Made by a program: the position numbers and the translations under genes. Of a DNA stretch of 64,000 nt, positions 18,486 through 26,522 are shown one piece after another. The DNA is from Roseateles_B flavus. GTDB lineage: Bacteria > Pseudomonadota > Gammaproteobacteria > Burkholderiales > Burkholderiaceae_C. Each line of letters starts with the position of its first letter. The first letter of the stretch is position 1. The notes beneath the pieces are model-generated. The model was not told the origin of the DNA, ran no database searches, and saw only the letters and a list, made by a program, of their open reading frames with translations. Where the stretch lies: positions 248,001 through 312,000 of the forward strand of contig NZ_JBDPZC010000002.1 in assembly GCF_039872765.1 (NCBI RefSeq), given 5' to 3'.

Positions 18486-19640
18486 ATGGCAGGGCACGCG
18501 CGCTACACCGCGCTGCTCGACGCCTGTGTCCTGTATCCCATCGCCACCGCCGATTCACTGATGAGCCTGGCCACCGCCGGCCTCTTCGCCGCCAAGTGGA
18601 CCACGCAGATCGAACGCGAGTGGATCGCAGCGCTGGAAGTGAAGCGACCGGCGCTTGCCGGCCGGCTCGAGGTCCGGCGAGACCAGATGCGTGCCGCCGT
18701 GCCGGACTGGGAGGTGCCTGAGTCGGCATGGCGGGCCTGGGCTGGCGGGCTCAGCCTCCCGGATCCTGATGACGTCCATGCGCTGTGCGCCGCCCTGGCC
18801 GGCCACACCGACTGCATCGTCACCGCCAAGCTGCGGGACTTCCCGCCGGAGGTCGTCGAGCCGCTGGGCCTTGAGATGATCCATCCGGATTCATTCATTG
18901 CGGCACTGTGGGACCTCGAGCCCCTGCCCCGCCCACTGGCTGCGGCATCGTGCAGGTCCACCCGCTCAACGCGGCCGCTTCCCCGGCTTGAACCGGGCCA
19001 CCGCCGGCACGAACAGCTCCATCACCCGCAGCGGCGCCCCGCCCCGGCGGAAGACCGAGTTGCGCGACCACAGCATCTGCGCGGGCGGCAGTTCGCCCGT
19101 CGCGGCCAGCCATTGGCGCGCCATCTGGCGGCGGGTGTGGCCGAAGCGGGCGAGGCGGCGGGGCTGGAGCTCGCTGCGCTGGATGCGCGGGTCCTCATAG
19201 AGCAGGTGGGCCAGAGGCCGCGAGCCCAGGCCCTTGAGCGCCTTCCAGGGGCCGGCCAGCGAGGACTGGTGCAGGGCCGAACGGGCCCAGACCAGGGGCT
19301 GGCCGTCCACGCGCAGCAGCACCTCGCGCACCACCGTGCAGCCGCGCCGCGGCAGGCCCAGGGCCTGGCGCTCGGCCGCGCGCAGCGGCGTCACGCCCTG
19401 GCGCAGCACCTGCACTTCGAAGCGCTGGCCCAGGCGGGCCAGACGGCGGCTGAGGCTGCCGGGCGCGCACAGCCAGTCGCGCAGGGAATGGCGGGAAGCA
19501 ATGCCCATGTCAGACGGCAACAGGGGGCCAGGCGGGATCGTCCGCCAGGCGGGAGAGTTCGGGATTGGCGCTCACGGCGCGTGAGTGTAGGGCCGCAGCG
19601 GCGGCCCGCACCCGGTCTCAGCGCGGCCGCGACTCGATGA
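18486..19640 (+). CDS. PIN-domain toxin gene that has lost its own 3' end
   Basis: The first roughly 155 residues match a VapC-like PIN ribonuclease of the type paired with excisionase-like antitoxins: LLDACVLYPIA with the first Asp, WTTQIEREW, then LPDPDDVHALCAALAG and IVTAKLRDFP. Normally such toxins continue about 48 more residues after the equivalent of HPDSFIAALWDLE and stop near residue 190. Here the similarity ends at about 18930 and the frame runs on through the antisense of ubiC to 19640, giving a 384-residue product whose tail is Arg/His/Gln-rich and unlike the family. A deletion that removed the natural 3' end is the likely cause. The active toxin is doubtful. Confidence 0.6.
   Translation: MAGHARYTALLDACVLYPIATADSLMSLATAGLFAAKWTTQIEREWIAALEVKRPALAGRLEVRRDQMRAAVPDWEVPESAWRAWAGGLSLPDPDDVHALCAALAGHTDCIVTAKLRDFPPEVVEPLGLEMIHPDSFIAALWDLEPLPRPLAAASCRSTRSTRPLPRLEPGHRRHEQLHHPQRRPAPAEDRVARPQHLRGRQFARRGQPLARHLAAGVAEAGEAAGLELAALDARVLIEQVGQRPRAQALERLPGAGQRGLVQGRTGPDQGLAVHAQQHLAHHRAAAPRQAQGLALGRAQRRHALAQHLHFEALAQAGQTAAEAAGRAQPVAQGMAGSNAHVRRQQGARRDRPPGGRVRDWRSRRVSVGPQRRPAPGLSAAATR
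18966..19520 (-). CDS. ubiC: Chorismate lyase
   Basis: 184-residue chorismate pyruvate-lyase, which makes 4-hydroxybenzoate for UbiA. Recognisable family stretches are LRDWLCAPGSLSRRL, VTPLRAAERQALG, CTVVREVLLRVDGQPLVWARS, LGSRPLAHLLYEDP and LWSRNSVFRRGGAPLRVMELF. The start is the ATG at 19520 or the one shortly downstream (MGIASRHS). The truncated PIN-toxin frame crosses this gene on the other strand, so the two share about 550 bp in opposite directions; ubiC is clearly the real coding sequence there. Confidence 0.92.
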   Translation of the reverse strand: MPSDMGIASRHSLRDWLCAPGSLSRRLARLGQRFEVQVLRQGVTPLRAAERQALGLPRRGCTVVREVLLRVDGQPLVWARSALHQSSLAGPWKALKGLGSRPLAHLLYEDPRIQRSELQPRRLARFGHTRRQMARQWLAATGELPPAQMLWSRNSVFRRGGAPLRVMELFVPAVARFKPGKRPR

Positions 19641-20427
19641 AGGCCAGCGTCGCGTCCACCATGTCGGCGTCCTGCCCCCAGAAGCCATGCGGTGAGCGCC
19701 CCTCGCAGGCGTCGGGGCCGCTGACGGGGCCCTGCCCGCCGCTGATCAGCTGCGTGCGGGCCGAAGCGCCGATGCGCTGCGCCACCCGCTCCTGGCCGCT
19801 GGGCGGCGAGCGCGGGCAGCTGTCGTCGACATGCCCCAGCAGCAGGGTGGGCTGCTGGATGCGATCCAGCGGCAGGTCGAAGACATGGTGGCCCGCCCAG
19901 GACTTGCGCGCAGAGACGCTGGTGCTCAGCACCGAGCTCAGCACCAGGCCGTCCGGCGCCGCCTCGCCCGAGAGGCGCGCGGCAGCGTTGACGGCCGAGA
20001 TGCTGCCGCGGCTGGTCCCCAGCAGCCAGACCTCGCGGGCGCCCTGCCCTCGCAGCCAGCGCAGCACGCGGCCGATGTCCTGGGCATGGGCGGGATCGAT
20101 GCGGAAGCCGGCCAGGCCGTCGTCGCCGCGGTAGTCGGCCGGCGCGTCCAGCGTCACCACCTCGTAGCCCCGCGCCTGGAACAGCGGCCGGGCGCGCAGC
20201 AGGGCATTGCCCTTGAGCTGCGTGGGGCAGCCCGCGGCGTCCAGACCCACATGCCCATGGCCGCCGGCCAGCAGGACGAGGCTGATGCCGCGCGCCGGCA
20301 CGGTGGGCGCACTGACCGCGAATGGCAAGACCTGACCCTCGTGGGCGCTGATCTGCTCCAGGCGGCCACAGTCCGCGGCCGCCAGCAGCGGCCACGCCAG
20401 CGCCGCCAGGACCAGCGACGGCTTCAT
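19618..20427 (-). CDS. Exported alpha/beta-hydrolase-fold protein
   Basis: 269 residues from the ATG at 20427, which opens a signal peptide (KPSLVLAALAWPLLAAAD). The fold markers are VLLAGGHGHVG, the nucleophile elbow LGTSRGS (Gly-x-Ser-x-Gly) and a late LLGHVDDSCPR with a candidate acid Asp. The C-terminal HGFWGQD could carry the catalytic His. The substrate is unknown. A copy of the dispersed 15-mer lies at 20324-20338, just after the signal peptide, encoding Gly-Gln-Val-Leu. It is 20 bases downstream of proC on the same strand and may be cotranscribed with it. Confidence 0.75.
   Translation of the reverse strand: MKPSLVLAALAWPLLAAADCGRLEQISAHEGQVLPFAVSAPTVPARGISLVLLAGGHGHVGLDAAGCPTQLKGNALLRARPLFQARGYEVVTLDAPADYRGDDGLAGFRIDPAHAQDIGRVLRWLRGQGAREVWLLGTSRGSISAVNAAARLSGEAAPDGLVLSSVLSTSVSARKSWAGHHVFDLPLDRIQQPTLLLGHVDDSCPRSPPSGQERVAQRIGASARTQLISGGQGPVSGPDACEGRSPHGFWGQDADMVDATLAFIESRPR
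20324..20338 (+). repeat. Dispersed repeat GGCAAGACCTGACCC, copy 3 (intragenic)
   Basis: Exact copy, antisense within the alpha/beta hydrolase gene near the N-terminus of the mature protein, where it reads Glu-Gly-Gln-Val-Leu-Pro. Confidence 0.75.
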
Positions 20428-20447
20428 CCGCAGGCCGCCTCCCACGA

Positions 20448-21296
20448 TCAGGCGACGCCCTGGCTTCCAGCTTCGCCGTGCACAGGCGGTGCGAACTCCT
20501 CACCCAGCTCGCGGGCCCGCCGCTGGGCGGCCTTCACGGCCTGCACGATGGCCGGGCCGACGCCCGCCGCCTGCATCGCGCTGATGGCCGCATGGGTGGT
20601 GCCGCCCTTGGAGGTCACGCGTTCGCGCAGCACGGTCGGCGAATCGCCCGACTGCAGGGCCAGGGCGGCGGCGCCGGCGCAGGTGGCCAGGGCCAGCTCG
20701 CGGCCCTGGGCCTCGCTGAGGCCCATCTCCTGCGCGGCCTGCACCAGAGCCTCGACCACATAGAAGAAATACGCCGGGCCGGAGCCGGACAGCGCCGTCA
20801 CGGCGTCCAGGTCGGACTCCTGCGCCACCCAGACGGTCCGTCCCGTGGGGGCCAGCACGGTCTCGACAAGCTCGCGATCCCCGGCCGTCACCGCCGGCCG
20901 GGCGAAGAGTCCGGCGATGCCCTGGCCGATCAGCGCCGGCGTGTTGGGCATGCTGCGGACCACGCGCTCGCTGCCCGTGGCACGGGCGATGTCCTCCGAA
21001 CGGATGCCCGCCATCACCGAGAGCTGCAGGGCCTGCCCCAGCAGGCCGGCGCAGGGCGCCGCGGCCTCGGCGAACAGCTGCGGCTTGACCGCCCAGACCA
21101 CCAGGCCTGCCCGGGCCAGCGAGGCGTCCGGGGCCGCCAGGGCCTGGAGCCCCAGCTCCGCCGCCAGCTTCTGGCGCTGCGGCTCGTAGGGCTCGACGAC
21201 GAGGAGCGAATCCGGCGAGCGTCCGGCACGCAGGAGGCCGCCCAGGATGGCGCTGGCCATGTTGCCGCCGCCGATGAAGGCCAGAGTGTTGTTCAT
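20448..21296 (-). CDS. proC: Pyrroline-5-carboxylate reductase
   Basis: Last enzyme of proline synthesis (282 residues), reducing P5C with NAD(P)H in the cytoplasm. The Rossmann motif FIGGGNMASAILGGL starts at residue 7, followed by VKPQ, RSMPNTPALIGQG and the conserved C-terminal block ALSGSGPAYFFYVVEAL with SKGGTTHAAI. The ATG at 21296 gives the standard N-terminus; the in-frame extension upstream is low-complexity. Note that the proline-degrading putA gene lies 1 kb away on the same strand. Confidence 0.97.
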   Translation of the reverse strand: MNNTLAFIGGGNMASAILGGLLRAGRSPDSLLVVEPYEPQRQKLAAELGLQALAAPDASLARAGLVVWAVKPQLFAEAAAPCAGLLGQALQLSVMAGIRSEDIARATGSERVVRSMPNTPALIGQGIAGLFARPAVTAGDRELVETVLAPTGRTVWVAQESDLDAVTALSGSGPAYFFYVVEALVQAAQEMGLSEAQGRELALATCAGAAALALQSGDSPTVLRERVTSKGGTTHAAISAMQAAGVGPAIVQAVKAAQRRARELGEEFAPPVHGEAGSQGVA

Positions 21297-21501
21297 GGAG
21301 TCGGTGTCAGGGAGTGGAGGGATGACGGGGCCGGCGCCCGGCGGCGCTGCGCCGGGGCCAGTGTAAGAGGGGCATGGGCTGGTGCAGACGGGCCCACCGC
21401 CCGCCGGACAGCCGGGCGGCACCGGTCTTGGGGATAACGTCGACTTGGCAGGGACCGTCCACCTGCTTAAGCTCGCGCCCGGAGTCACGAGAGGAGACCA
21501 G

Positions 21502-22194
21502 ATGAAGACCAATCAAGCCCATCCCCTGCCACCCATGGAGTCCCTGGCGCATTACCGCGAGCTGCCTGCCGACGAGATGAAGGCCCGCGCCCTGGCGCAC
21601 TACGAGCAGCAGAAGCGCCGCCGCACCGTGCGCGATTTCGACAGCCGTCCGGTGCCCCGCGAGGTCATCGAGCATTGCCTGCTGGCCGCCGGCACCGCGC
21701 CCTCGGGCGCCAACCAGCAGCCCTGGCATTTCGCCGTGATCGAGGACCCGGCGCTCAAGCGCCAGATCCGCGAGGCGGCCGAGGAGGAAGAGCGAGCCTT
21801 CTACAACGGCCGCGCCCCCGAGGAATGGCTGCGCGCCCTGGCCCCGCTGGGCACGGACCCGAACAAGCCGTTTCTGGAGGAGGCCCCGCTGCTGATCGCC
21901 ATCTTTGCGCAGAAGTACGGCGTCGATGCGCAGGGCGAGCGCTTCAGCCACTACTACGTGCCGGAGTCGGTGGGCATTGCCACCGGCTTCCTGATCAGCG
22001 CCCTGCACGACGCCGGCCTGGCCACGCTGACGCACACGCCCAGCCCCATGGGCTTTCTCAACGGCCTGTGCCGGCGCCCGGACAGCGAAAAGCCGGTGAT
22101 CCTGCTGGTGGTCGGCTACCCGAAGCCGGGCTGCCAGGTGCCGGTGCACGGCGGCCTCAAGAAGCCGCTGGACCAGATCAGCACCTGGCTCTGA
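21502..22194 (+). CDS. Nitroreductase family flavoprotein (iodotyrosine-deiodinase-like)
   Basis: FMN-dependent oxidoreductase of 230 residues. RRRTVRDFDSRPVPREVIE followed by AAGTAPSGANQQPWHFAVI matches the branch related to iodotyrosine deiodinase and BluB rather than NfsA/NfsB. A later conserved block is HDAGLATLTHTPSPMGFLN with PVILLVVGYP near the C-terminus. GAGGAG precedes the ATG at 21502. It is divergent from proC. The natural substrate cannot be told from sequence. Confidence 0.88.
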   Translation: MKTNQAHPLPPMESLAHYRELPADEMKARALAHYEQQKRRRTVRDFDSRPVPREVIEHCLLAAGTAPSGANQQPWHFAVIEDPALKRQIREAAEEEERAFYNGRAPEEWLRALAPLGTDPNKPFLEEAPLLIAIFAQKYGVDAQGERFSHYYVPESVGIATGFLISALHDAGLATLTHTPSPMGFLNGLCRRPDSEKPVILLVVGYPKPGCQVPVHGGLKKPLDQISTWL

Positions 22195-22202
22195 GCCGGG
22201 CC

Positions 22203-22240
22203 GTCTTGCCCGGGACGATGTGCCGGGCAAGACCTGACCC
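22203..22240. repeat. Hairpin containing the dispersed repeat, copy 4
   Basis: GTCTTGCCCGG (22203-22213) and CCGGGCAAGAC (22223-22233) form a perfect 11-bp stem with a 9-nt loop. The right arm is the start of an exact repeat copy (22226-22240). This is the only copy with a full inverted partner, a REP-like arrangement. It lies between the convergent nitroreductase and putA genes, where it could also act as a terminator. Confidence 0.65.
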
Positions 22241-22255
22241 CCGCCAGGCCGCGGT

Positions 22256-25200
22256 TCAGTGCATGCCCGCCAGCAGGGCCGCATTGCCGCCGGCGGCCGC
22301 GGTGTTGATGGTGAGCGTCTGCTCGGCCGCGAAGCGGTACTGCTGGCGCGGGTTGGCGGCGTCGGCCGCAGTGACCAGCGGCAGGATGGCGCCCTGGCGC
22401 TCGGCCAGGCGGCGCAGCACGGCACGGGCCAGGGCGATGTCGTTCGCGGCCACCACCACGCCGGCCAGCGCGGGTGCGCTCAGCAGGCCATGGGCCAGGT
22501 CCACCGGCAGCACGGCCACGGCGGTGCCGGGCACGCCAGCCTGCACCAGGCGCTGGCGCAGGGCCTCGCAGCGACCGTCGCCGACCAGGGCGACAGCATT
22601 GCCGGCCACCAGGGCCCCACCCAGGGCGGCGGCGATCTGGGCGTCGTCGGCCCCCTCGCTGAGCACGGCAAAGACACCGCGGCCATGCAGGCGCAGCTCA
22701 TTGCTCTCGCCCGTGGGGCCGGGCAGGACCTGGTCCTGCAGGCCATGCTCGGCCTGCTGTGCATGGGCACGCAGCACGGCGGCCACGGGACCCTCGGCGC
22801 CCTCCGCGGCACGGCGCAGCACGGCCACGCGCTGAGTCAGCTCGACCGAGGCCCAGGTGGCCTGCGCGGCCTGCAGGGCAGCCAGACGACTGCTGAGCTG
22901 GCTGGCATCGGCACTGCCGGCGATCAGCCCGCCGCCCACGACCGGCGCCGCGCCGGTCTCGGCGCAGAAGCGATGCAGGTAGTGGCGGCCGCCGGCCTTG
23001 GGACCGGTGCCCGACATGCCTTCGCCGCCGAAGGGCTGCACGCCCACCACCGCGCCGATGATGTTGCGGTTGACGTAGATGTTGCCCACACGCGCCTTCT
23101 CGGCCAGTCGCAGGGCGCGGCTGTCGATGCGGGTCTGGATGCCCATGGTCAGGCCGTAGCCCAGGGCGTTGATCTGCTCCAGCACGCCGTCGACCTCGCC
23201 ACTCCAGCGCAGCACGTGCAGCACCGGGCCGAAGATTTCCTGGCCCAGGTCTGAGACCTTGGCGATCTCAAAGGCCACCGGGCGGATGATGCGCGGCAGC
23301 TTGTCATGCACCGGCGCCTCGGCGATCAGGCGGGCCTCGCGCTTGAGGCGCTCCACATGGCGGGCGATGTTGTCGAAGGCCTCGTCATCGATCACCGGGC
23401 CCACGTCGGTGGCCAGCTCGGCCGGCTGGCCCACCCACAGCTCCTGCACCGCGCCCTTGATCATCTCGATCACGCCGTCGGCAATGCTCTCGTGCACGCA
23501 CAGCAGGCGCAGGGCCGAGCAGCGCTGGCCGGCGGAGCGGAAAGCGCTCTGCACCACGGCATCCACCACCTGCTCAGGCAGGGCGGTGGAGTCCACCAGC
23601 ATGGCGTTGAGGCCGCCGGTCTCGGCGATCAGGGGGACGATCTCGCTGCCGTCCTTGGCCGCCAGGGTCTTGTTGATGATCTGGGCCACGACGGTCGAGC
23701 CCGTGAAGCACACGCCGGCGGTCAGCGGATGGGCCACCAGGCCCGCGCCCACGGTCTCGCCGGGGCCGTGCAGCAGCGCCAGCGCATCGGCAGGGACGCC
23801 AGCCTCGTGCAGCAGCTCGACGGCCTTCAGCGCCACATAGGGCGTCTGCTCGGCCGGCTTGGCGGCGACGGCATTGCCCGTCACCAGGGCCGCGACGACC
23901 TGCCCCGCGAAGATGGCCAGCGGGAAGTTCCAGGGCGAGATGCAGACGAAGACGCCACGGCCCTGCATCAGGGGGGCCTGGCTCTCGGCCTCGTCGGCGT
24001 AGTAGCGCAGGAAGTCCACCGCCTCGCGGACCTCGGCCACGCAGTCGCCCTGGGTCTTGAAGGCTTCCTTGACCAGCAGGGCGCAGAACTCGGGCAGGCG
24101 CGCTTCCATCGCGTCGGCGGCGCGGCGCAGGATGGCGGCACGCTGGGCGACCGGCGTGGCGTTCCAACCCTTGAAGCCTGCCTGAAGACGCTCCATGGCG
24201 GCGCCGATCTCCCCCGGCGTGGCCTCGGCCACCGGGCCGACCACGGTCTTCTCCAGCGCAGCCAGCAGGGGCTGGCGCTGGTCCAGGGCGGTCAGGTCCA
24301 CGCCCTTGGAATTGGCGCGGCCACGGCCGGATTCATCGCGGTAGAGGTCCAGCGGCAAGGGCAGCGCGCCGCGACCCTGCACCTGCGCCAGCGGCGAGCC
24401 CAGCAGCTCCTGCACGTTGACGCTCGGGTCGGCCAGCTGGTGGACGAAGGAGCTGTTGGCGCCGTTCTCCAGCAGGCGGCGCACGAGGTAGGCCAGCAGA
24501 TCGCGGTGCTCGCCCACGGGAGCGTAGACGCGGCAGGGAATGCTGGCGTCCTTCAGCACCTCGCGGTAGATGCCCTCGCCCATGCCGTGCAGGCGCTGCA
24601 TCTCGAACTTGGCACCGGCCGTGCGGGCCATCTGCACGATGGCGGCGATGGTGCCGGCGTTGTGGCTGGCGAACTGCGGGTAGATCACGTCGGCATGCTG
24701 GATCAGCGCCTGCGCGCAGGCCAGGTAGCTGACGTCGGTGTGCTGCTTGTGCGTGAACACCGGGTAGGCGGCCAGGCCGTTCTCCTGGGCGCGCTTGATC
24801 TCGCCGTCCCAGTAGGCGCCCTTGACCAGGCGCACCATGAACTTCAGGCCGTGCCTGCGGGCGATGGCGGCCACCTCGTTGACCACGGCCAGGGCGCGGG
24901 TCTGGTAGGCCTGCACGGCCAGACCGAAGCCGCGCCACTGCGGGAAGTGCGCGGCGATGCGGGCCGACAGCGCGTCCAGCACGTCCAGGGACAGCTCCAG
25001 ACGGTCGACCTCCTCGGCGTCGATCGTGAGGTTGATGTTGGCCTGCGCGGCCTTCTCGATCAGCACCCACACGCGCGGCAGCAGCTCGGCGAACACGCGC
25101 TCGCGGTGCAGCACTTCGTAGCGCGAGAACAGGGCGCTGAGCTTGATGGAGATGCCGTCCGAGCCCTCGGGCGACTCGGCCTTGCGGCCCGCGGCGATGG

Positions 25201-25855
25201 CCTCGATGGCGTTCACGTAGGCGGCGTGGTAGCGGCGCGCGTCGGCCTCGGTGCGGGCGCCCTCGCCCAGCATGTCGTAGCTGAAGCGCAGCTGGGACTG
25301 CACACGGCGGGCATCGTCCGCCTCCTTCATGGCTTCCTGGATGTTGCGGCCCAGCACGAACTGGCGGCCCAGCAGCTGGATGGCGCGCACGGTGGCGGCG
25401 ACCACGGTCTGCGCGCCCAGGCGGGTCAGCAGGCCGCCCTGCCCTTCGTTCTCGGGCAGGAACTTCTTGGACAGCGAGATGGCCGTGGCCGAGAGGCTGG
25501 CCAGCATCTTGTGCGGGCCCTCGGAGCCGCCGTCGAAGCTGCCGCGGCCCAGCTGGTCGGCCGTCAGGGCGATGGCGGTGGGGGCGTCCGGCACACGCAG
25601 CAGGGCCTCGGCCAGTCGCATCAGGGCCAGGCCCTCGCTGCTGGTGATGGGGTACTCGCGCAGCAGGGACTCCATGGCCCAGAAGGGCGCCGGGTTGTTG
25701 CGCACCTGGTCCACCCAGGGGGCGGCGGTGGCGATCACCGCGTTCCAGTCCAGGCCCCGGCCCAGGCTGGCCGCCAGGGCTTGCACCACGGGGATTTCCT
25801 CGCGGTACGGGTCCGGCAGGCGGGCGTGTTCGGGCAGAAGTGTGAAGGCGGTCAT
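22256..25855 (-). CDS. putA: Bifunctional proline dehydrogenase / P5C dehydrogenase PutA
   Basis: 1199-residue enzyme oxidising proline to glutamate. The N-terminus goes straight into PutA sequence with no ribbon-helix-helix domain, so it is the bifunctional form and needs a separate regulator. The FAD-dependent proline dehydrogenase spans about residues 90-470 (DAEEVDRLELSLDVLDAL, RLVKGAYWDGEIKRAQE). The aldehyde dehydrogenase spans about 540-980 (CISPWNFPLAIFAGQVVAAL, LIAETGGLNAM, catalytic Cys779 in SAGQRCSALRLL). Residues from about 1000 on form the C-terminal domain related to, but shorter than, an aldehyde dehydrogenase. AGGGGA precedes the ATG at 25855. The divergent Lrp-type gene and nested dyads upstream suggest proline-responsive control. 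Confidence 0.97.
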   Translation of the reverse strand: MTAFTLLPEHARLPDPYREEIPVVQALAASLGRGLDWNAVIATAAPWVDQVRNNPAPFWAMESLLREYPITSSEGLALMRLAEALLRVPDAPTAIALTADQLGRGSFDGGSEGPHKMLASLSATAISLSKKFLPENEGQGGLLTRLGAQTVVAATVRAIQLLGRQFVLGRNIQEAMKEADDARRVQSQLRFSYDMLGEGARTEADARRYHAAYVNAIEAIAAGRKAESPEGSDGISIKLSALFSRYEVLHRERVFAELLPRVWVLIEKAAQANINLTIDAEEVDRLELSLDVLDALSARIAAHFPQWRGFGLAVQAYQTRALAVVNEVAAIARRHGLKFMVRLVKGAYWDGEIKRAQENGLAAYPVFTHKQHTDVSYLACAQALIQHADVIYPQFASHNAGTIAAIVQMARTAGAKFEMQRLHGMGEGIYREVLKDASIPCRVYAPVGEHRDLLAYLVRRLLENGANSSFVHQLADPSVNVQELLGSPLAQVQGRGALPLPLDLYRDESGRGRANSKGVDLTALDQRQPLLAALEKTVVGPVAEATPGEIGAAMERLQAGFKGWNATPVAQRAAILRRAADAMEARLPEFCALLVKEAFKTQGDCVAEVREAVDFLRYYADEAESQAPLMQGRGVFVCISPWNFPLAIFAGQVVAALVTGNAVAAKPAEQTPYVALKAVELLHEAGVPADALALLHGPGETVGAGLVAHPLTAGVCFTGSTVVAQIINKTLAAKDGSEIVPLIAETGGLNAMLVDSTALPEQVVDAVVQSAFRSAGQRCSALRLLCVHESIADGVIEMIKGAVQELWVGQPAELATDVGPVIDDEAFDNIARHVERLKREARLIAEAPVHDKLPRIIRPVAFEIAKVSDLGQEIFGPVLHVLRWSGEVDGVLEQINALGYGLTMGIQTRIDSRALRLAEKARVGNIYVNRNIIGAVVGVQPFGGEGMSGTGPKAGGRHYLHRFCAETGAAPVVGGGLIAGSADASQLSSRLAALQAAQATWASVELTQRVAVLRRAAEGAEGPVAAVLRAHAQQAEHGLQDQVLPGPTGESNELRLHGRGVFAVLSEGADDAQIAAALGGALVAGNAVALVGDGRCEALRQRLVQAGVPGTAVAVLPVDLAHGLLSAPALAGVVVAANDIALARAVLRRLAERQGAILPLVTAADAANPRQQYRFAAEQTLTINTAAAGGNAALLAGMH

Positions 25856-25894
25856 GGAGATCCCCTTTTGAACGCGGTCGAATTAGTGAAAGCC

Positions 25895-25960
25895 TGAACT
25901 TTATGCAGGTTGAAGCTGAATTAAATTCAGAACATCAAGCCACCTGCAGTAGAAAGTTCA
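25895..25960. promoter_or_regulatory. Nested dyads between putA and the Lrp-type gene
   Basis: Three inverted repeats are nested around nearly the same centre: TGAACTTT/AAAGTTCA (25895-25902, 25953-25960), GCAGGT/ACCTGC (25905-25910, 25942-25947) and the 15-bp AT-rich palindrome CTGAATTAAATTCAG (25916-25930). Lrp-type proteins bind arrays of such sites. The stretch is far more AT-rich than its surroundings and reaches to the start codon of the regulator. Confidence 0.65.
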
Positions 25961-25961
25961 T

Positions 25962-26435
25962 ATGGCCAGCCCCGACACCGGTCTCGACACCATCGACGCC
26001 CGCATTCTGCGCGTGCTGCAGCAGGACGGGCGCATTTCCAACCTGAAGCTGGCCGAGGCGGTGCACCTCTCCCCCACGGCCGTGCTGGAGCGCGTCAAGC
26101 GCCTCACCCGCGAGGGCTACATCCTGGGCTACGAGGCCCGGCTGAACCCGGCCAAGCTGGGGGCCTCGATGATGGTCTTCATCGAGATCCTGCTGGACCG
26201 CACGGTGCAGGATGTGATGGACAACTTCAAGGCCGCCGTGCAGGCCCGGCCCGAAATCCTGGAATGCCACCTGGTGGCCGGCGGCTTCGACTACCTGCTC
26301 AAGACCCGGGTCTCCGACATGGGCGCCTACCGCGAGTTCATCGGCAGCGTGATCTGGACCCTGCCCGGTGTGCGCGAGACCCGCACCTACGCCGTGATGG
26401 AGGAGGTGAAGAACAGCACAGCCCTGCCGATCTGA
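25962..26435 (+). CDS. Lrp/AsnC-family regulator, probably of putA
   Basis: 157-residue regulator with an N-terminal helix-turn-helix (LDTIDARILRVLQQDGRIS, LAEAVHLSPTAVLERVKRL) and a C-terminal RAM ligand-binding domain (VFIEILLD, CHLVAGGFDYLLKTRV). Its divergent position to a PutA that lacks its own DNA-binding domain is the arrangement of PutR/BkdR-type proline regulators, which activate putA when proline is present. The start ATG at 25962 lies right beside the outer arm of the dyad set, so it may repress itself. No strong Shine-Dalgarno is visible. Confidence 0.92.
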   Translation: MASPDTGLDTIDARILRVLQQDGRISNLKLAEAVHLSPTAVLERVKRLTREGYILGYEARLNPAKLGASMMVFIEILLDRTVQDVMDNFKAAVQARPEILECHLVAGGFDYLLKTRVSDMGAYREFIGSVIWTLPGVRETRTYAVMEEVKNSTALPI

Positions 26436-26522
26436 AGGGCGCGCGGGTCCACAAGCACCGCCGCGCTGGCTATATTCAGGGAGCCCCGCCCGCCTGTCGC
26501 GGGGGGCAGGAGGCAGCAGAAC

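Noticed and set aside
18966..19520. A long PIN toxin of 384 residues as a normal protein
   Set aside because: The tail is antisense of ubiC and lacks family similarity, so only the first 155 or so residues are treated as toxin-derived.
23306..25897. An 863-residue open frame opposite putA
   Set aside because: Low-complexity composition with no recognisable motif; putA on the other strand is unambiguous.
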